A DNA stretch of 64,000 bases from Cystobacter ferrugineus (GTDB lineage Bacteria; Myxococcota; Myxococcia; Myxococcales; Myxococcaceae), in NCBI RefSeq assembly GCF_001887355.1, contig NZ_MPIN01000003.1, forward strand, positions 441,939-505,938, written 5' to 3'. A model generated the notes under the pieces. It saw only the letters and a program-made list of their open reading frames with translations. It ran no database searches and was not told the origin of the DNA. Each line of letters begins with the position of its first letter. Within the stretch, counting starts at the first letter, position 1. This document shows positions 44,587-53,001 of this stretch, piece by piece. A program made the position numbers and the translations under genes.

Positions 44587-44964
44587 TCAGGTGGCCGCGA
44601 GCTTGCCGGCGGGTGCATCGACCTTGTCGCCGGGCACCTTCGGCACGTGAAAGACGATCAGCCGCACCTTGTGGGGCACTGGCACCGCGCCGTGCACGTC
44701 ATTCGGCTCCAGCACGAGCACGTCACCGGGCTGAAGGTGGAGCAGCGTGCCATTGACCCAGTAGTCCGCCGCGTCCAGGAAGTAGAAGATCTCGTGGAGC
44801 GACTGGTGGTGGTGCCTTCCCTCGGTGAAGTTCGCGGGGTGCTCGACGAACAGGATGGCCGTCTGGTTCACCGGAACATTCACCGGCAGATCGAGCAGGG
44901 GCAGGACGACCCGCCCATCCGGGCGATGCCCGGGCTTGACGTCCGCACAATGCACTACACGCAT
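44587..44964 (-). CDS. Cupin-domain protein
   Basis: 125 residues, a single cupin barrel. Motif 1 is GRHHHQSLHEIFYFL (three His then Glu as metal ligands) and motif 2 is GDVLVLEPNDVHGAV with the fourth ligand His. Such small cupins bind Fe, Mn or Ni and may be isomerases, dioxygenases or epimerase-like sugar enzymes. The ATG at 44964 overlaps the end of the kinase-like gene by 10 bp, so it is the last gene of the modification cluster. The substrate is unknown; a sugar or small-molecule intermediate is an inference from its neighbours. Confidence 0.8.
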   Translation of the reverse strand: MRVVHCADVKPGHRPDGRVVLPLLDLPVNVPVNQTAILFVEHPANFTEGRHHHQSLHEIFYFLDAADYWVNGTLLHLQPGDVLVLEPNDVHGAVPVPHKVRLIVFHVPKVPGDKVDAPAGKLAAT

Positions 44965-46622
44965 TCGGCTGCATCCTTTCTGTCGGTCCACGGGTCCAAC
45001 GGGGCGGGAGCCGACGTCAGATCCGCGTAGAGGCTGTTGATCAGCTCGAGCCCGCGTGCGTAGCAAGCGAGCGCGACCGTGTCTTTTTGATCCCGGGCGA
45101 TGTGGAAGGGCATGACGCTGCACATGTGGGCGGCCTCGGCCAGACGCACCTTGAGCATCCAGTAGGGATCTCCCTGGCCCCACCCGGTGGCGGTGAGCCA
45201 GGAGCGGATGCGCTCGCGCACCCTGCGATAGAACGCCACCATGCGCGGTGAGGTGAGGGTGTAGTTGAGCTCGTCCCCCTGGGCTTCGACTCGCACGTGG
45301 CCATCGTGAATCAGGTCGTACATGGAGTTGACGGAGTGCCAGATCTTCCCCAGGTCATACGCCACGTCGTAGCCGTCATTCCCGCGGGGATCGATCAGGA
45401 AGAAGCGGTAGCTGTTCCTGTCGATCAGGATGTTGTCGAAGTGCGGGTCTCCATGGGTGCGCACCAGGTGGCTGGGCGTCAGGATGCGCAACGCCTTCTG
45501 GTCGTGCGTCAGGGCCGTGACGAGGTCATGGACGTTCCTCAGCCACACCCCGTTCACGCGCACCTTCTCGGCGCTCCACAGCGCCTGCCTCTCCGGAAGC
45601 GCGCTCGCCGTCTCCGCGAGTCTCTCCTCGATACGGCGCAGATGGGTGCGCCACACGTAATCGCCAGGCGCGGGTCGCTGGCCGCCCGGGTGGATGTCGT
45701 GCTTGAGGGCGGCGAGGACCCGGCACGCCCACCTCGCTGCTTCCGCCTCGTCGATCTCTCCGGAGAGGATGAGCCGGCGCAGCGTGGGGAGGTGGTGGTA
45801 CGAGAGGTCCATCGAGACGCCGTACGGCTCGATGCGGTGGTCGACCACCTCCGGGAAATACCGGCTCGCCGGGCCCTCCAGGCCACGCAGCCAGCGGATT
45901 TCCTCGGTCAGCTTGCCGCGGCCGACGCCCATCGCCTCCTTGCGGACGGTCCGGCGTCCGGACGCGGCATGCATCCGCAGGTACGTGCGGGCGTAGGAGC
46001 CGCCGGCCAGCCTGTGCTCGATGACGGTTTCACTCCCGTGGATGTCCCGGGAGAACACGGCGCTTCGGAGCCGGATGCGGCGTGACAGCAGGCCGAGCGC
46101 TCCATGCCAGGAGATCAGGAAGTCGCTCTCCTCGAGGATGGCGCACAGATCGGGCCGCTCCGCGCTCGTCAGGAGGAGCGCCCCGAGATAGTTCCCGGCG
46201 CTCGCGGTTCCGAGGCCCTCCAGTTGCAAGGAGGGGCGGCCTTCCTGGCTGACCGTGGCCTTCGCCGGCTTTCCGCCATCCACCGGGTCGGCCATCAGCA
46301 CGGTGGCGGTGGTGAGGTTGGCGAAGGTGTGCAGGACTTCCGGCCGGATGTTGCAGGAGCAGTCGAAGATCAACACGTTGCCGACGCCGCACTTCAGCGC
46401 CTCGGCCAGCGTGCGGGAGCGCTCCTCTTCGTCCACGGGCGAGGTCTGCTTCACCATCCCCGGCCACGAAGTACATTCACAGGTTCCTGTCTCTTTTCCT
46501 TCTGAAAGAATCGTAATCCGGTTGATGAGGCCATTGAGGACGGCCTCGCGCATGCGGTCCACCACGCAGATGTGGGTATCAGGGTGTCGCGGGCAGATGG
46601 TGTTGCGCACGATGACTTCCAA
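44955..46622 (-). CDS. Nucleotidyltransferase-like/APH-type phosphotransferase fusion
   Basis: 555 residues. The N-terminal 230 residues resemble a LicC-type sugar or choline nucleotidyltransferase (VGNVLIFDCSCNIRPEVLHT, then PAKATVSQEGRPSL and AGNYLGALLL) but lack the glycine-rich GxGxR nucleotide loop at the start. The C-terminal part is an aminoglycoside/choline-kinase fold with the catalytic loop RTHGDPHFDNILIDRN (about 410-425) and metal site FFLIDPRGNDGYDVAYDLGK. The start is TTG, set by AAGGGAGG six bases upstream. It probably phosphorylates a small hydroxylated molecule. It overlaps the cupin gene and follows the reductase gene by 87 bp. Confidence 0.65.
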   Translation of the reverse strand: MEVIVRNTICPRHPDTHICVVDRMREAVLNGLINRITILSEGKETGTCECTSWPGMVKQTSPVDEEERSRTLAEALKCGVGNVLIFDCSCNIRPEVLHTFANLTTATVLMADPVDGGKPAKATVSQEGRPSLQLEGLGTASAGNYLGALLLTSAERPDLCAILEESDFLISWHGALGLLSRRIRLRSAVFSRDIHGSETVIEHRLAGGSYARTYLRMHAASGRRTVRKEAMGVGRGKLTEEIRWLRGLEGPASRYFPEVVDHRIEPYGVSMDLSYHHLPTLRRLILSGEIDEAEAARWACRVLAALKHDIHPGGQRPAPGDYVWRTHLRRIEERLAETASALPERQALWSAEKVRVNGVWLRNVHDLVTALTHDQKALRILTPSHLVRTHGDPHFDNILIDRNSYRFFLIDPRGNDGYDVAYDLGKIWHSVNSMYDLIHDGHVRVEAQGDELNYTLTSPRMVAFYRRVRERIRSWLTATGWGQGDPYWMLKVRLAEAAHMCSVMPFHIARDQKDTVALACYARGLELINSLYADLTSAPAPLDPWTDRKDAAECV

Positions 46623-46709
46623 GCAAACCTCCCTTCGCCAGAACAGCAGTGGGGTGACGGGTGGCCCTGGCGGGCCCGCGTCACGTCGTGTACGACATGA
46701 TGGGAAGGC

Positions 46710-47603
46710 CTACGTCCTCCACGCTCCTCCGAGCGAGCGCACATAAGCGGCGGCACGTTCCGAGACGCCGGGAGGTGGAGAGATTCCCAATTGTTGCAAT
46801 CGGTGTGTGTGCAGCCAGGGACGAGCCGGTTTCCTGGGCCCCGAGGTCTCGGGCGGGGCGGGGACGGGACGCAGCAGCGAGGACGGCAGGCCCGCCGCCT
46901 CCGCCACCTTCACCCCCCAGGCGTATTTCGTGAGGCCTTCCTGGGTGGCTACGTGGAGGATGCCCTCGACTTCCTCGTCGATGGCGCGAGCCAGCACCGT
47001 GGCCACGTCGTATGACCATGTCGGCTGTCGCTCGAAGTGGTCGTCGAGCTCCACGGGCAAGCCCTGCTCCAGCGACCGGAGCATGGCCTCGAGCCACGTC
47101 GGCTTGCGGCCCGGAACCGGTCCTCCATAGAGGACGGGAAGGCGGACCGTCAGGTGGTGGGGCACCTGGGCGGCGTGCTCCTCTCCACGCAGTTTGGTTT
47201 CTCCGTAGATTTGCAGCGGCCGGGGCTGGCTGTCTTCGGTGTAACCATCACTCGCGGTACCGTCGAAAACGTACTCCGAGGAAATGTAGACGAGCTTCGC
47301 ACCATATTCCGTGCAGGCCCTCGCGACCTGTTTCGTGGTCTGTGAATTCAACTGAGCCGCCATGTGTGGGTCACGCTCGCAGGCCAGGACGTCGGGGCTC
47401 GCGATGCAATGCACACAAACCTCTGGCGTATGGGTGCGGAAGAATTGTTCGACCTGGCCGGCATGGGTCGCATCGATCCGGTGGAGAGGGGCACGGTCCG
47501 CGCCGTGGGACCAGCCGAGCACGTCATTCTTCGCGCTGAGCACCGACAGCACGTGGCTCCCCAGCATGCCGCTTGCACCGGTGACAAGGATTCTTCGAGA
47601 CAT
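46710..47603 (-). CDS. RmlD-like sugar-nucleotide reductase (SDR)
   Basis: 297 residues. The NAD(P) site is ILVTGASGMLGSHVLSVL, followed by VCVHCIASPDVLACERDP, the catalytic Ser in VYISSEYVFDG and YGETK with active Tyr and Lys. This is the dTDP-4-dehydrorhamnose reductase (RmlD) family, also containing regulatory MAT2B-like members. No RmlA, B or C neighbours are present, so the substrate may differ. It heads the minus-strand operon with the kinase-like and cupin genes and is divergent from the acyl-CoA ligase gene across an unusually AT-rich promoter region. Confidence 0.8.
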   Translation of the reverse strand: MSRRILVTGASGMLGSHVLSVLSAKNDVLGWSHGADRAPLHRIDATHAGQVEQFFRTHTPEVCVHCIASPDVLACERDPHMAAQLNSQTTKQVARACTEYGAKLVYISSEYVFDGTASDGYTEDSQPRPLQIYGETKLRGEEHAAQVPHHLTVRLPVLYGGPVPGRKPTWLEAMLRSLEQGLPVELDDHFERQPTWSYDVATVLARAIDEEVEGILHVATQEGLTKYAWGVKVAEAAGLPSSLLRPVPAPPETSGPRKPARPWLHTHRLQQLGISPPPGVSERAAAYVRSLGGAWRT

Positions 47604-47768
47604 GGGCGTTTGTTTCTCCCGTGGCGGGCTCTGTCATTGATGAATCGATTCCGCAAGAAAGGCAAACAGAAAAATCGCAAACAAGAAGTGGAGGAGTGAT
47701 GGAGTCAGCGTGGCGGGGTGATTACCGGATCGGCAAGCATATGCCGCGCCACTGACTTTTGATTTCTC

Positions 47769-47781
47769 TCTCAAATTGAGA
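47769..47781. promoter_or_regulatory. 13-bp palindrome in AT-rich divergent promoter region
   Basis: TCTCAAATTGAGA is a perfect dyad around a central A, within an AT-rich block (about 47630-47795) between the divergent reductase and ligase genes. It is placed as expected for a regulator binding site controlling one or both directions. Confidence 0.35.
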
Positions 47782-47858
47782 AAAACCAGGACTCGTTGCC
47801 ATCACGGCTCATGGATGAAGCGTTGAACTCCCTGGAGCGCTGTCTCATAGTGGTTCGC

Positions 47859-49376
47859 ATGAGCGACCTCATGTTTCCCCAAACCGTTCTCGATCAGATG
47901 CGTGACGACGGCGACCGGATCTGGTTCGAACACGGGAGCCGGGTGGTTACCGCGGCCGACGTGCTGCGCACGGCCCGGCGCGTGGCCTCGGGCCTGCGAG
48001 CCGCTGGTGTGGGGCCGGGCACCGGCCTGGCCGTGTCCGCCAGCGTCACGCCGGAAGCCTTCGCGGCGATGATGGCGGCCTGGGCGCTGGGCGCCCGCAT
48101 CGCGGGCATCCGTCCGGGTCTGACGTCCGGGCAGCTGACCCACCTGCTCGGAGATCGCGTCGACGCACTGCTCATCGATCCGGCGAACAACACCACCGAG
48201 ATGCGCAAGGCGGCCGGGAAGCTACCGGTGCTGTGCCTCGGCGCGGCGGCGGATCTGCCGGATGTGCTTGCCGCGGAGGACGATGGGGCGCCCCTACGGG
48301 CCTCGGGGCGGCCGGAGGACGTCGCCCGGATCATCTATACCAGCGGCAGCACCGGCAACCCCAAGGGAGGCGTCCAGACGTACGCGGCGATGAGCCTGGA
48401 TTGGCCGGCCTACCCCGAGTACTGGAGTCCCGCCATCCGCGAGATGGCCTCCGGGATGCAGCGCCATCTGCTGTTCGGCACGCTGAACAGCCAGGTCGCG
48501 CTGGACTACGCGCTGGTGGCGGTGCTCAGTGGTGGCATCGTCGTCATCCCGGAGAACATGGACCTGCGACCGTTCTTCCCGGCCGTGATCGCCCGCCACC
48601 GCATCACCAGCAGCATCATGAGCGTGCCGCGGCTCTACCAGATGCTCGACAGCCTGCGCACGGACCCGGTCGATGTCAGCAGCCTGCGCACCCTCATGGT
48701 CTCCGGCTCGCCCTTGAACCCGCAGCGCTATGCCGATGCCCTGCGGCGGCTCGGTCCGGTGGTCTTCCAGGGCTACGGCCAGACGGAGGCGGGTCTGCTG
48801 TCGATGTTGACGCCACGGGAAGCCCTGGCGTCGAAGGGGGCTCTGGAATCCGTGGGCCGTTTTCAGCACAGGGCGAAGCTGGAGGTTCGCGGCCCCGACG
48901 GCGCCCCGGTACCACCTGGAGAGGTGGGCGAGCTGTTCGTGCAGACTCCGCACCAGGCGTCCGGTTACTGGGCGGATCCGCAGGAGGCCGCCGAGGTGTT
49001 CGTCGAGGGTTGGATTCGCACCCGCGACCTGGGCTACGTCGACGGCGACGGTTATGTGCACCTCGTGGGCCGGGCGCGCGAGGTGATCATCGTCAACGCG
49101 AACGTCTATTACGCCGGCCCCATCGAGCGGGTACTCGCGGAGCACCCCTCCGTCGATCAAGCCTATGTCGTCGGCAAGGACGACGAGCAGACCGGGGAGG
49201 CGGTGCATGCCTTCGTGGTGCCGCGGCCGGGCGCGCAGCCGGACATCGGTGAACTGCGGGACTGGGTGCAGAGCCGGTTGGGGCAGGCCTGCGTGCCACG
49301 CACCGTGACTTTCATCACCGAGGTTCCCATCGGGCCGAGCGGCAAGCCGAACAAGCGCGCGCTGGCCAGCCGCTGA
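47859..49376 (+). CDS. AMP-dependent acyl-CoA synthetase/ligase
   Basis: 505 residues, ANL superfamily. The phosphate loop is RIIYTSGSTGNPKGGVQT (A3), the A5 motif is GYGQTEAGLL, A7/A8 are WIRTRDLGYVDGDGYVHLVG and REVIIVNANVYYAGPIE, and the C-terminal catalytic Lys is in PIGPSGKPNKRAL. It activates a carboxylic acid as acyl-AMP and normally transfers it to CoA or a carrier. The A8 loop reads VIIVNANVYYAG where many have IIxxGGxNIxP. ATG 47859 is used; ATG 47811 is also in frame. It is divergent from the reductase-kinase-cupin operon and may share its pathway. Confidence 0.87.
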   Translation: MSDLMFPQTVLDQMRDDGDRIWFEHGSRVVTAADVLRTARRVASGLRAAGVGPGTGLAVSASVTPEAFAAMMAAWALGARIAGIRPGLTSGQLTHLLGDRVDALLIDPANNTTEMRKAAGKLPVLCLGAAADLPDVLAAEDDGAPLRASGRPEDVARIIYTSGSTGNPKGGVQTYAAMSLDWPAYPEYWSPAIREMASGMQRHLLFGTLNSQVALDYALVAVLSGGIVVIPENMDLRPFFPAVIARHRITSSIMSVPRLYQMLDSLRTDPVDVSSLRTLMVSGSPLNPQRYADALRRLGPVVFQGYGQTEAGLLSMLTPREALASKGALESVGRFQHRAKLEVRGPDGAPVPPGEVGELFVQTPHQASGYWADPQEAAEVFVEGWIRTRDLGYVDGDGYVHLVGRAREVIIVNANVYYAGPIERVLAEHPSVDQAYVVGKDDEQTGEAVHAFVVPRPGAQPDIGELRDWVQSRLGQACVPRTVTFITEVPIGPSGKPNKRALASR

Positions 49377-49417
49377 CGAGGTGTCTCTGACGAGGTGTTT
49401 GACACCCTTCTGGGCGC

Positions 49418-50527
49418 TCACCCGGTGACGGTGAAACTCCCCAGGTCGGTGGCCCGGCCATTCACGAGCGCCTCGACCCGGTGCGTGCCCGCGTAGTGCT
49501 TGCGGGTCGTCATCGTGGCGAGGGAGATCGTCTTCTCGAGGATGCAAGACGCGCCGGGAGGGAGATCGATCTTCCCTCCCTTGAAGACCTTGGGGCTGGC
49601 CGAGCCGTTCGCCTTGATGAAGTGCACGGCCAGGTCGACGATGGCCTGCTGACGTGTCCTCGCGCCGTTGGTGACGGACAGGCTCATCCTGACGCTCTCG
49701 CCGAGCCGCACCCGCCTGGGTTGGAACGAGGCCGTCACCTCGAGCGAGCCGCCGCCGCTGAACCCGAGCACCTCGAGCGCGCGGAGATCCCCGCGCTTCA
49801 CCGAGGAGCGGAGTGCGTGGCGGATGACCCACAGCCGCTCCGGTGAGGCGCCTTCCTTCCACCGCGCGCAGGTGTCCACCAGGACGTCGGGGTGATCCTT
49901 GCCGATGTCATTGAGGTTGTTGGCGACGGAGCGTCGCACGTAGAGCTCGGGGTCGTCCTTGAGCCGATCGAGCAGGGCGAGCACCGGGCGAGGATCCTCC
50001 TGGAAGGCTCGGAGCCGGGAGGCCCAGGGCAGCCGGGGCCGCGTACCCTCCGAGACGAGCCGCCGGACGTGGACGTTCGGATCTTCCGTCCATGCCTGGA
50101 GTCGCGCCAGGGTCTCGCGGGGGTAGCGCTCGAGGAAGGGGCGGATGGAGAACTCCGCGGTGAACCGCTTGGTGAGCTCGTACTGGGCGCGCATCGAGGT
50201 CTCGAAATGGCCGAGCCCGTGCTCCGCGACGTACATCGTGTGCGGCAGGTAGATGAACACCCCCATGCCCTGCGATTCCTGTCGCGCGGACTCCGGTTCG
50301 AGCGAGCGCAGGAGGATTCCGGCCGCGCGCTCGAAGTCATCGGGGAGCGCCCGGTGCATCGCCTGCATGATGTGACGGGCTCGGCCCACGAGCTCGTGGT
50401 CCCCGAGTCTATCGGTGGCTTCGGCCACGAACCGTTGCTCCGGGAAGGAGGGGTGAGCGGTACGCAGCATGGTGGCGATGCGCTCCACCAATTTCCGGTC
50501 GAAGAAGGTCTTGAGCTGTTCCGGCAT
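49418..50527 (-). CDS. AlkC-type DNA alkylation repair glycosylase with Ig-like tail
   Basis: 369 residues. The first 250 residues form HEAT-like helical repeats (FSIRPFLERYPRETLARLQA, HVRRLVSEGTRPRLPW, YVRRSVANNLNDIGKDHPDV), the AlkD/AlkC DNA-glycosylase solenoid. The last about 110 residues are beta-rich (LEVTASFQPRRVRLGESVRM, LVNGRATDLGSFTV), matching the Ig-like DNA-binding domain of one AlkC branch. It should excise 3-methyladenine-type lesions. It lies 9 bp after a DUF952 gene on the same strand, so the two are one operon. Confidence 0.85.
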   Translation of the reverse strand: MPEQLKTFFDRKLVERIATMLRTAHPSFPEQRFVAEATDRLGDHELVGRARHIMQAMHRALPDDFERAAGILLRSLEPESARQESQGMGVFIYLPHTMYVAEHGLGHFETSMRAQYELTKRFTAEFSIRPFLERYPRETLARLQAWTEDPNVHVRRLVSEGTRPRLPWASRLRAFQEDPRPVLALLDRLKDDPELYVRRSVANNLNDIGKDHPDVLVDTCARWKEGASPERLWVIRHALRSSVKRGDLRALEVLGFSGGGSLEVTASFQPRRVRLGESVRMSLSVTNGARTRQQAIVDLAVHFIKANGSASPKVFKGGKIDLPPGASCILEKTISLATMTTRKHYAGTHRVEALVNGRATDLGSFTVTG

Positions 50528-50536
50528 GGCTGGGAC

Positions 50537-50893
50537 TTACCGCACCTCGTCGGGGAAGACATGCTGTCCGTTCTCGCCCAGCGGCAGCGGAACCTCCGAC
50601 AACACGGCCGACATGGGCAGCGGGCCGTACAGGTGCGGGAACAGTCCTGGGCGACGGCCACCCGAGGCCGGCTCCCAGCGCAGCGCCGCGCCCAGTGCGG
50701 CCGGGTCGACGGCCACCAGCCACAGGTCCTGTTCCCCCGAGCGGTGCTTGCGCGCGCTCTCGCGCACCTGCTCGGCCGTGGAGAGGTGCAGGAAGCCGTC
50801 ACGCGTGTCGTCGGCCGAGCCGAGATAGGCGCCAGTCGTCTTGGCGGCCCGCCAGTCGGCGCCGCGGACGAGCGTATAGATCGGGGAGTTCAT
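50537..50893 (-). CDS. DUF952 family protein
   Basis: 118 residues, the usual size. IYTLVRGADWRAAKTTGAYL, DGFLHLSTAEQV, DLWLVAVDPAALGAAL and RWEPASGGRRPGLFPHLYGP mark DUF952, a fold thought to be related to ADP-ribosyltransferase-like or RNase-like scaffolds but of unknown function. The ATG at 50893 follows GAAGAGG. First gene of a pair with alkC. Confidence 0.88.
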   Translation of the reverse strand: MNSPIYTLVRGADWRAAKTTGAYLGSADDTRDGFLHLSTAEQVRESARKHRSGEQDLWLVAVDPAALGAALRWEPASGGRRPGLFPHLYGPLPMSAVLSEVPLPLGENGQHVFPDEVR

Positions 50894-51042
50894 GCCCTCT
50901 TCCCTATCGCACCTGCACTCGTGGTGACACCTACTAGGCGGGCCGGCATGAACGGAACCCAACTCGCCCCGTGGGTACACCTTCCATTCACCGCCAGAGC
51001 TCCGATGGCTTCGCCTCCGCGCATCGGGCATTCTGCCGGAAC

Positions 51043-51730
51043 ATGAGGATGGCCCCCTTGCTGCTGCGTATGGCGCTGGCTTTCTGTTTCGCCCTTCCTG
51101 CCGCATGTGCGTCCCCACGGATGCAGGGGCTGGTGGACGAGGAGCTGTCGCGGGCTCCTGTGAGTGTGTCCCAACGGGAGCAGGTGCCTGTCGCGGCACG
51201 GATACCCTCGGGAGGGACCGACTGGGTCGATCCTCCACCCGTACGAATTAGCCCCTTGCTCGGAGGCAGACTTCGGTTTTCGTCTCTTGCCTGGGTGCCC
51301 CTCCCTGAGATGAAGAAGCTGAGCGCGGGGGATATACGCCCTTTGCTCGCGGCTTTCGATTTCCTCCCGCCTCGGAGCATTCCTCGGCTGCGACTGACGC
51401 TGGAGTCTCCAGGCGCAGCCAGTCGGAGTTTGAGAACCTCCCCATGGGAATTACGGCTGCGCGAGGACTTCATCTCTCGTTTCGGGCCCGCGCTTCTCCC
51501 CGTACCGGAGTCTTTGGAGACGAGCCGCCTCTATCTCGCCCTCAAGCTCTCTTCTCGCTATGTCGACGAGGGCATTCGTGAAGCCGCCCAGGAACTCTTC
51601 AGCGCCCCGGCCTTCCTGGGAAGCCTTCGAGTCCCTGGTCCGCGCGGACCAGAATGCCATTCACGAGCTATATCGGCTCGACGGAACATTGGTCAGAAGA
51701 TACGTCCCTCCTGGCGTGAGCTTCCCCTAG
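51043..51730 (+). pseudogene. Lipoprotein gene with frame break at a CCCC run
   Basis: A lipoprotein signal (MAPLLLRMALAFCFALPAAC) opens at ATG 51043 and the frame reads well to YVDEGIREAAQELFSAP near 51605. Beyond that the frame turns to Arg/Pro noise and ends at 51777 inside the next gene. In the +1 frame the sequence reads SWEAFESLVRADQNAIHELY then RLDGTLVRRYVPPGVSFP and stops at 51730. Deleting one C at 51605-51608 joins the two. The rebuilt protein is about 228 residues, of unknown family, and ends 25 bp before the HEAT-repeat gene, so the two are likely an operon. Confidence 0.6.
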
Positions 51731-51755
51731 GAAGAAAAGGACAGGAAGACGAGCC

Positions 51756-52721
51756 ATGGCACGAGAGCTGGACGTGAAGCAGTGGCGAGACGCATTGGTT
51801 GAGGCATGCGAGGACGGGGATGGTACTCGCGCGAGAACGCTCGTGTTGCAGCCGGGCCCTCGCAGGGCCAGGGCCTTGCTGGAAGGCATGCTGGAAGACC
51901 CGGATGCGCTCGTACGGCAGGCGGCGAGTTGGGGCCTGGGCGAATTGGGCGGCGGGGCCAGTGCCAGACGCCTGGAGCAACAACTGCCCATCGAGGAGTC
52001 CCGCCGGGATCATGACGGGGCCTCCGTCGTGGAGGCCATCACCCAGGCGTTGGGTCGTATCAAGGAAGCGGGTTCACGGGCGACCCTGGTGCGCAGGCTG
52101 AAACGGTTGGTTCCTGGCAGGGACATTCTTTCGGAGGTCAATCCGTTGGCCCGAGCCCTGTGGCGCCACCGCCATCCCGACCTGTTACCGGATATTCGCG
52201 AAGCGTTGGAGCGACTTGACCTGTCGGAGTTGAACTCCCTGCGGGGGTTGCGACTACTTCTGGAGAAGTCACCCGAGGAACTCCGCACGTGGGCCCAGGA
52301 CATGTCGGTGCCCGTGAAGGATAAGACGGAAGTTCTTACGGTGCTCGAAGAAGAGGTGCCCGACGCATGGATGCCTGCCCTTTCCGCCTTCATCTCCACA
52401 GCGGAGGCTATGGTCGATAGTGCGGTGAGCCAGGGTGGAGAGGCCGCTTACTTTTGCGAGCGCTTGCTGCTCCTCCTGCTCGGGCAGGAGCGGCTCCTCC
52501 CGAGGGTTGCTCCTGAAGTCCGCTCTGATTTGCGCATCCTGGCCCGGAGACTGCTCGCTGCGACGTCTCTTAACAGCTCCACGAGAGCAGCCAGCCTCCT
52601 GGCGTTGATAGGCCAGCCAGAGGATGTGATTCTCCTGGAGAGACACCGTCCGGCGGAGCCAATTCTGGCCAGGCTCTTCGATGATGTGGCCCGGGCTTTG
52701 CTCCGCATCCATGTGAAGTGA
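51756..52721 (+). CDS. HEAT-repeat protein
   Basis: 321 residues, all helical. DPDALVRQAASWGLGELGGG (about 47-66) and VVEAITQALGRIKEAGSRAT are HEAT/PBS-type repeats, and LRILARRLLAATSLNSSTRA with LIGQPEDVILLERHRP continue the pattern to the end. Such solenoids bind proteins; no catalytic motif is seen. The ribosome site is GGAAG upstream of ATG 51756. It follows the frame-broken lipoprotein gene by 25 bp after correction. Confidence 0.75.
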   Translation: MARELDVKQWRDALVEACEDGDGTRARTLVLQPGPRRARALLEGMLEDPDALVRQAASWGLGELGGGASARRLEQQLPIEESRRDHDGASVVEAITQALGRIKEAGSRATLVRRLKRLVPGRDILSEVNPLARALWRHRHPDLLPDIREALERLDLSELNSLRGLRLLLEKSPEELRTWAQDMSVPVKDKTEVLTVLEEEVPDAWMPALSAFISTAEAMVDSAVSQGGEAAYFCERLLLLLLGQERLLPRVAPEVRSDLRILARRLLAATSLNSSTRAASLLALIGQPEDVILLERHRPAEPILARLFDDVARALLRIHVK

Positions 52722-52779
52722 GCGATTGAAGAAAGGGGGCGGCGTCGCTGGTCGGAAGCCGCTCGGCCTGTCTCAATAC

Positions 52780-53001
52780 CTACCAGTTCCCATCGCGTGG
52801 CCCCACCCGCAGCACCGGCCGTTCTCCTCTCCTGGGCGATTCGATGTGCGCCAGGTAGCGCAGCACCCGGCCCTCGACGCGCACGCCCTCCAGCCGCGCG
52901 GCGAAAGTCCTATCCAGTGACTCCAGCGAGGACAGGAAACGGCCTACGTCCTCCTGCGCGCGCAACTCCTGGGGCACGAGCGGATCCACCTCGATGTCCC
53001 G
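52780..53001 (-). pseudogene. C-terminal scrap of homoserine dehydrogenase
   Basis: Immediately after the MetX core, in another frame, the sequence reads RDIEVDPLVPQELRAQEDVG, then FLSSLESLDRTFAARLEGVR and VEGRVLRYLAHIES before a stop at 52780. This aligns in order with the end region of ThrA/MetL-type homoserine dehydrogenases (DIEIEPVLP, LDDLFAARV, GKVLRYVGNID). The Rossmann and catalytic parts are missing and the true C-terminus is truncated, so it cannot be an enzyme. Removing one base near 53002 would fuse it to MetX. Confidence 0.65.
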
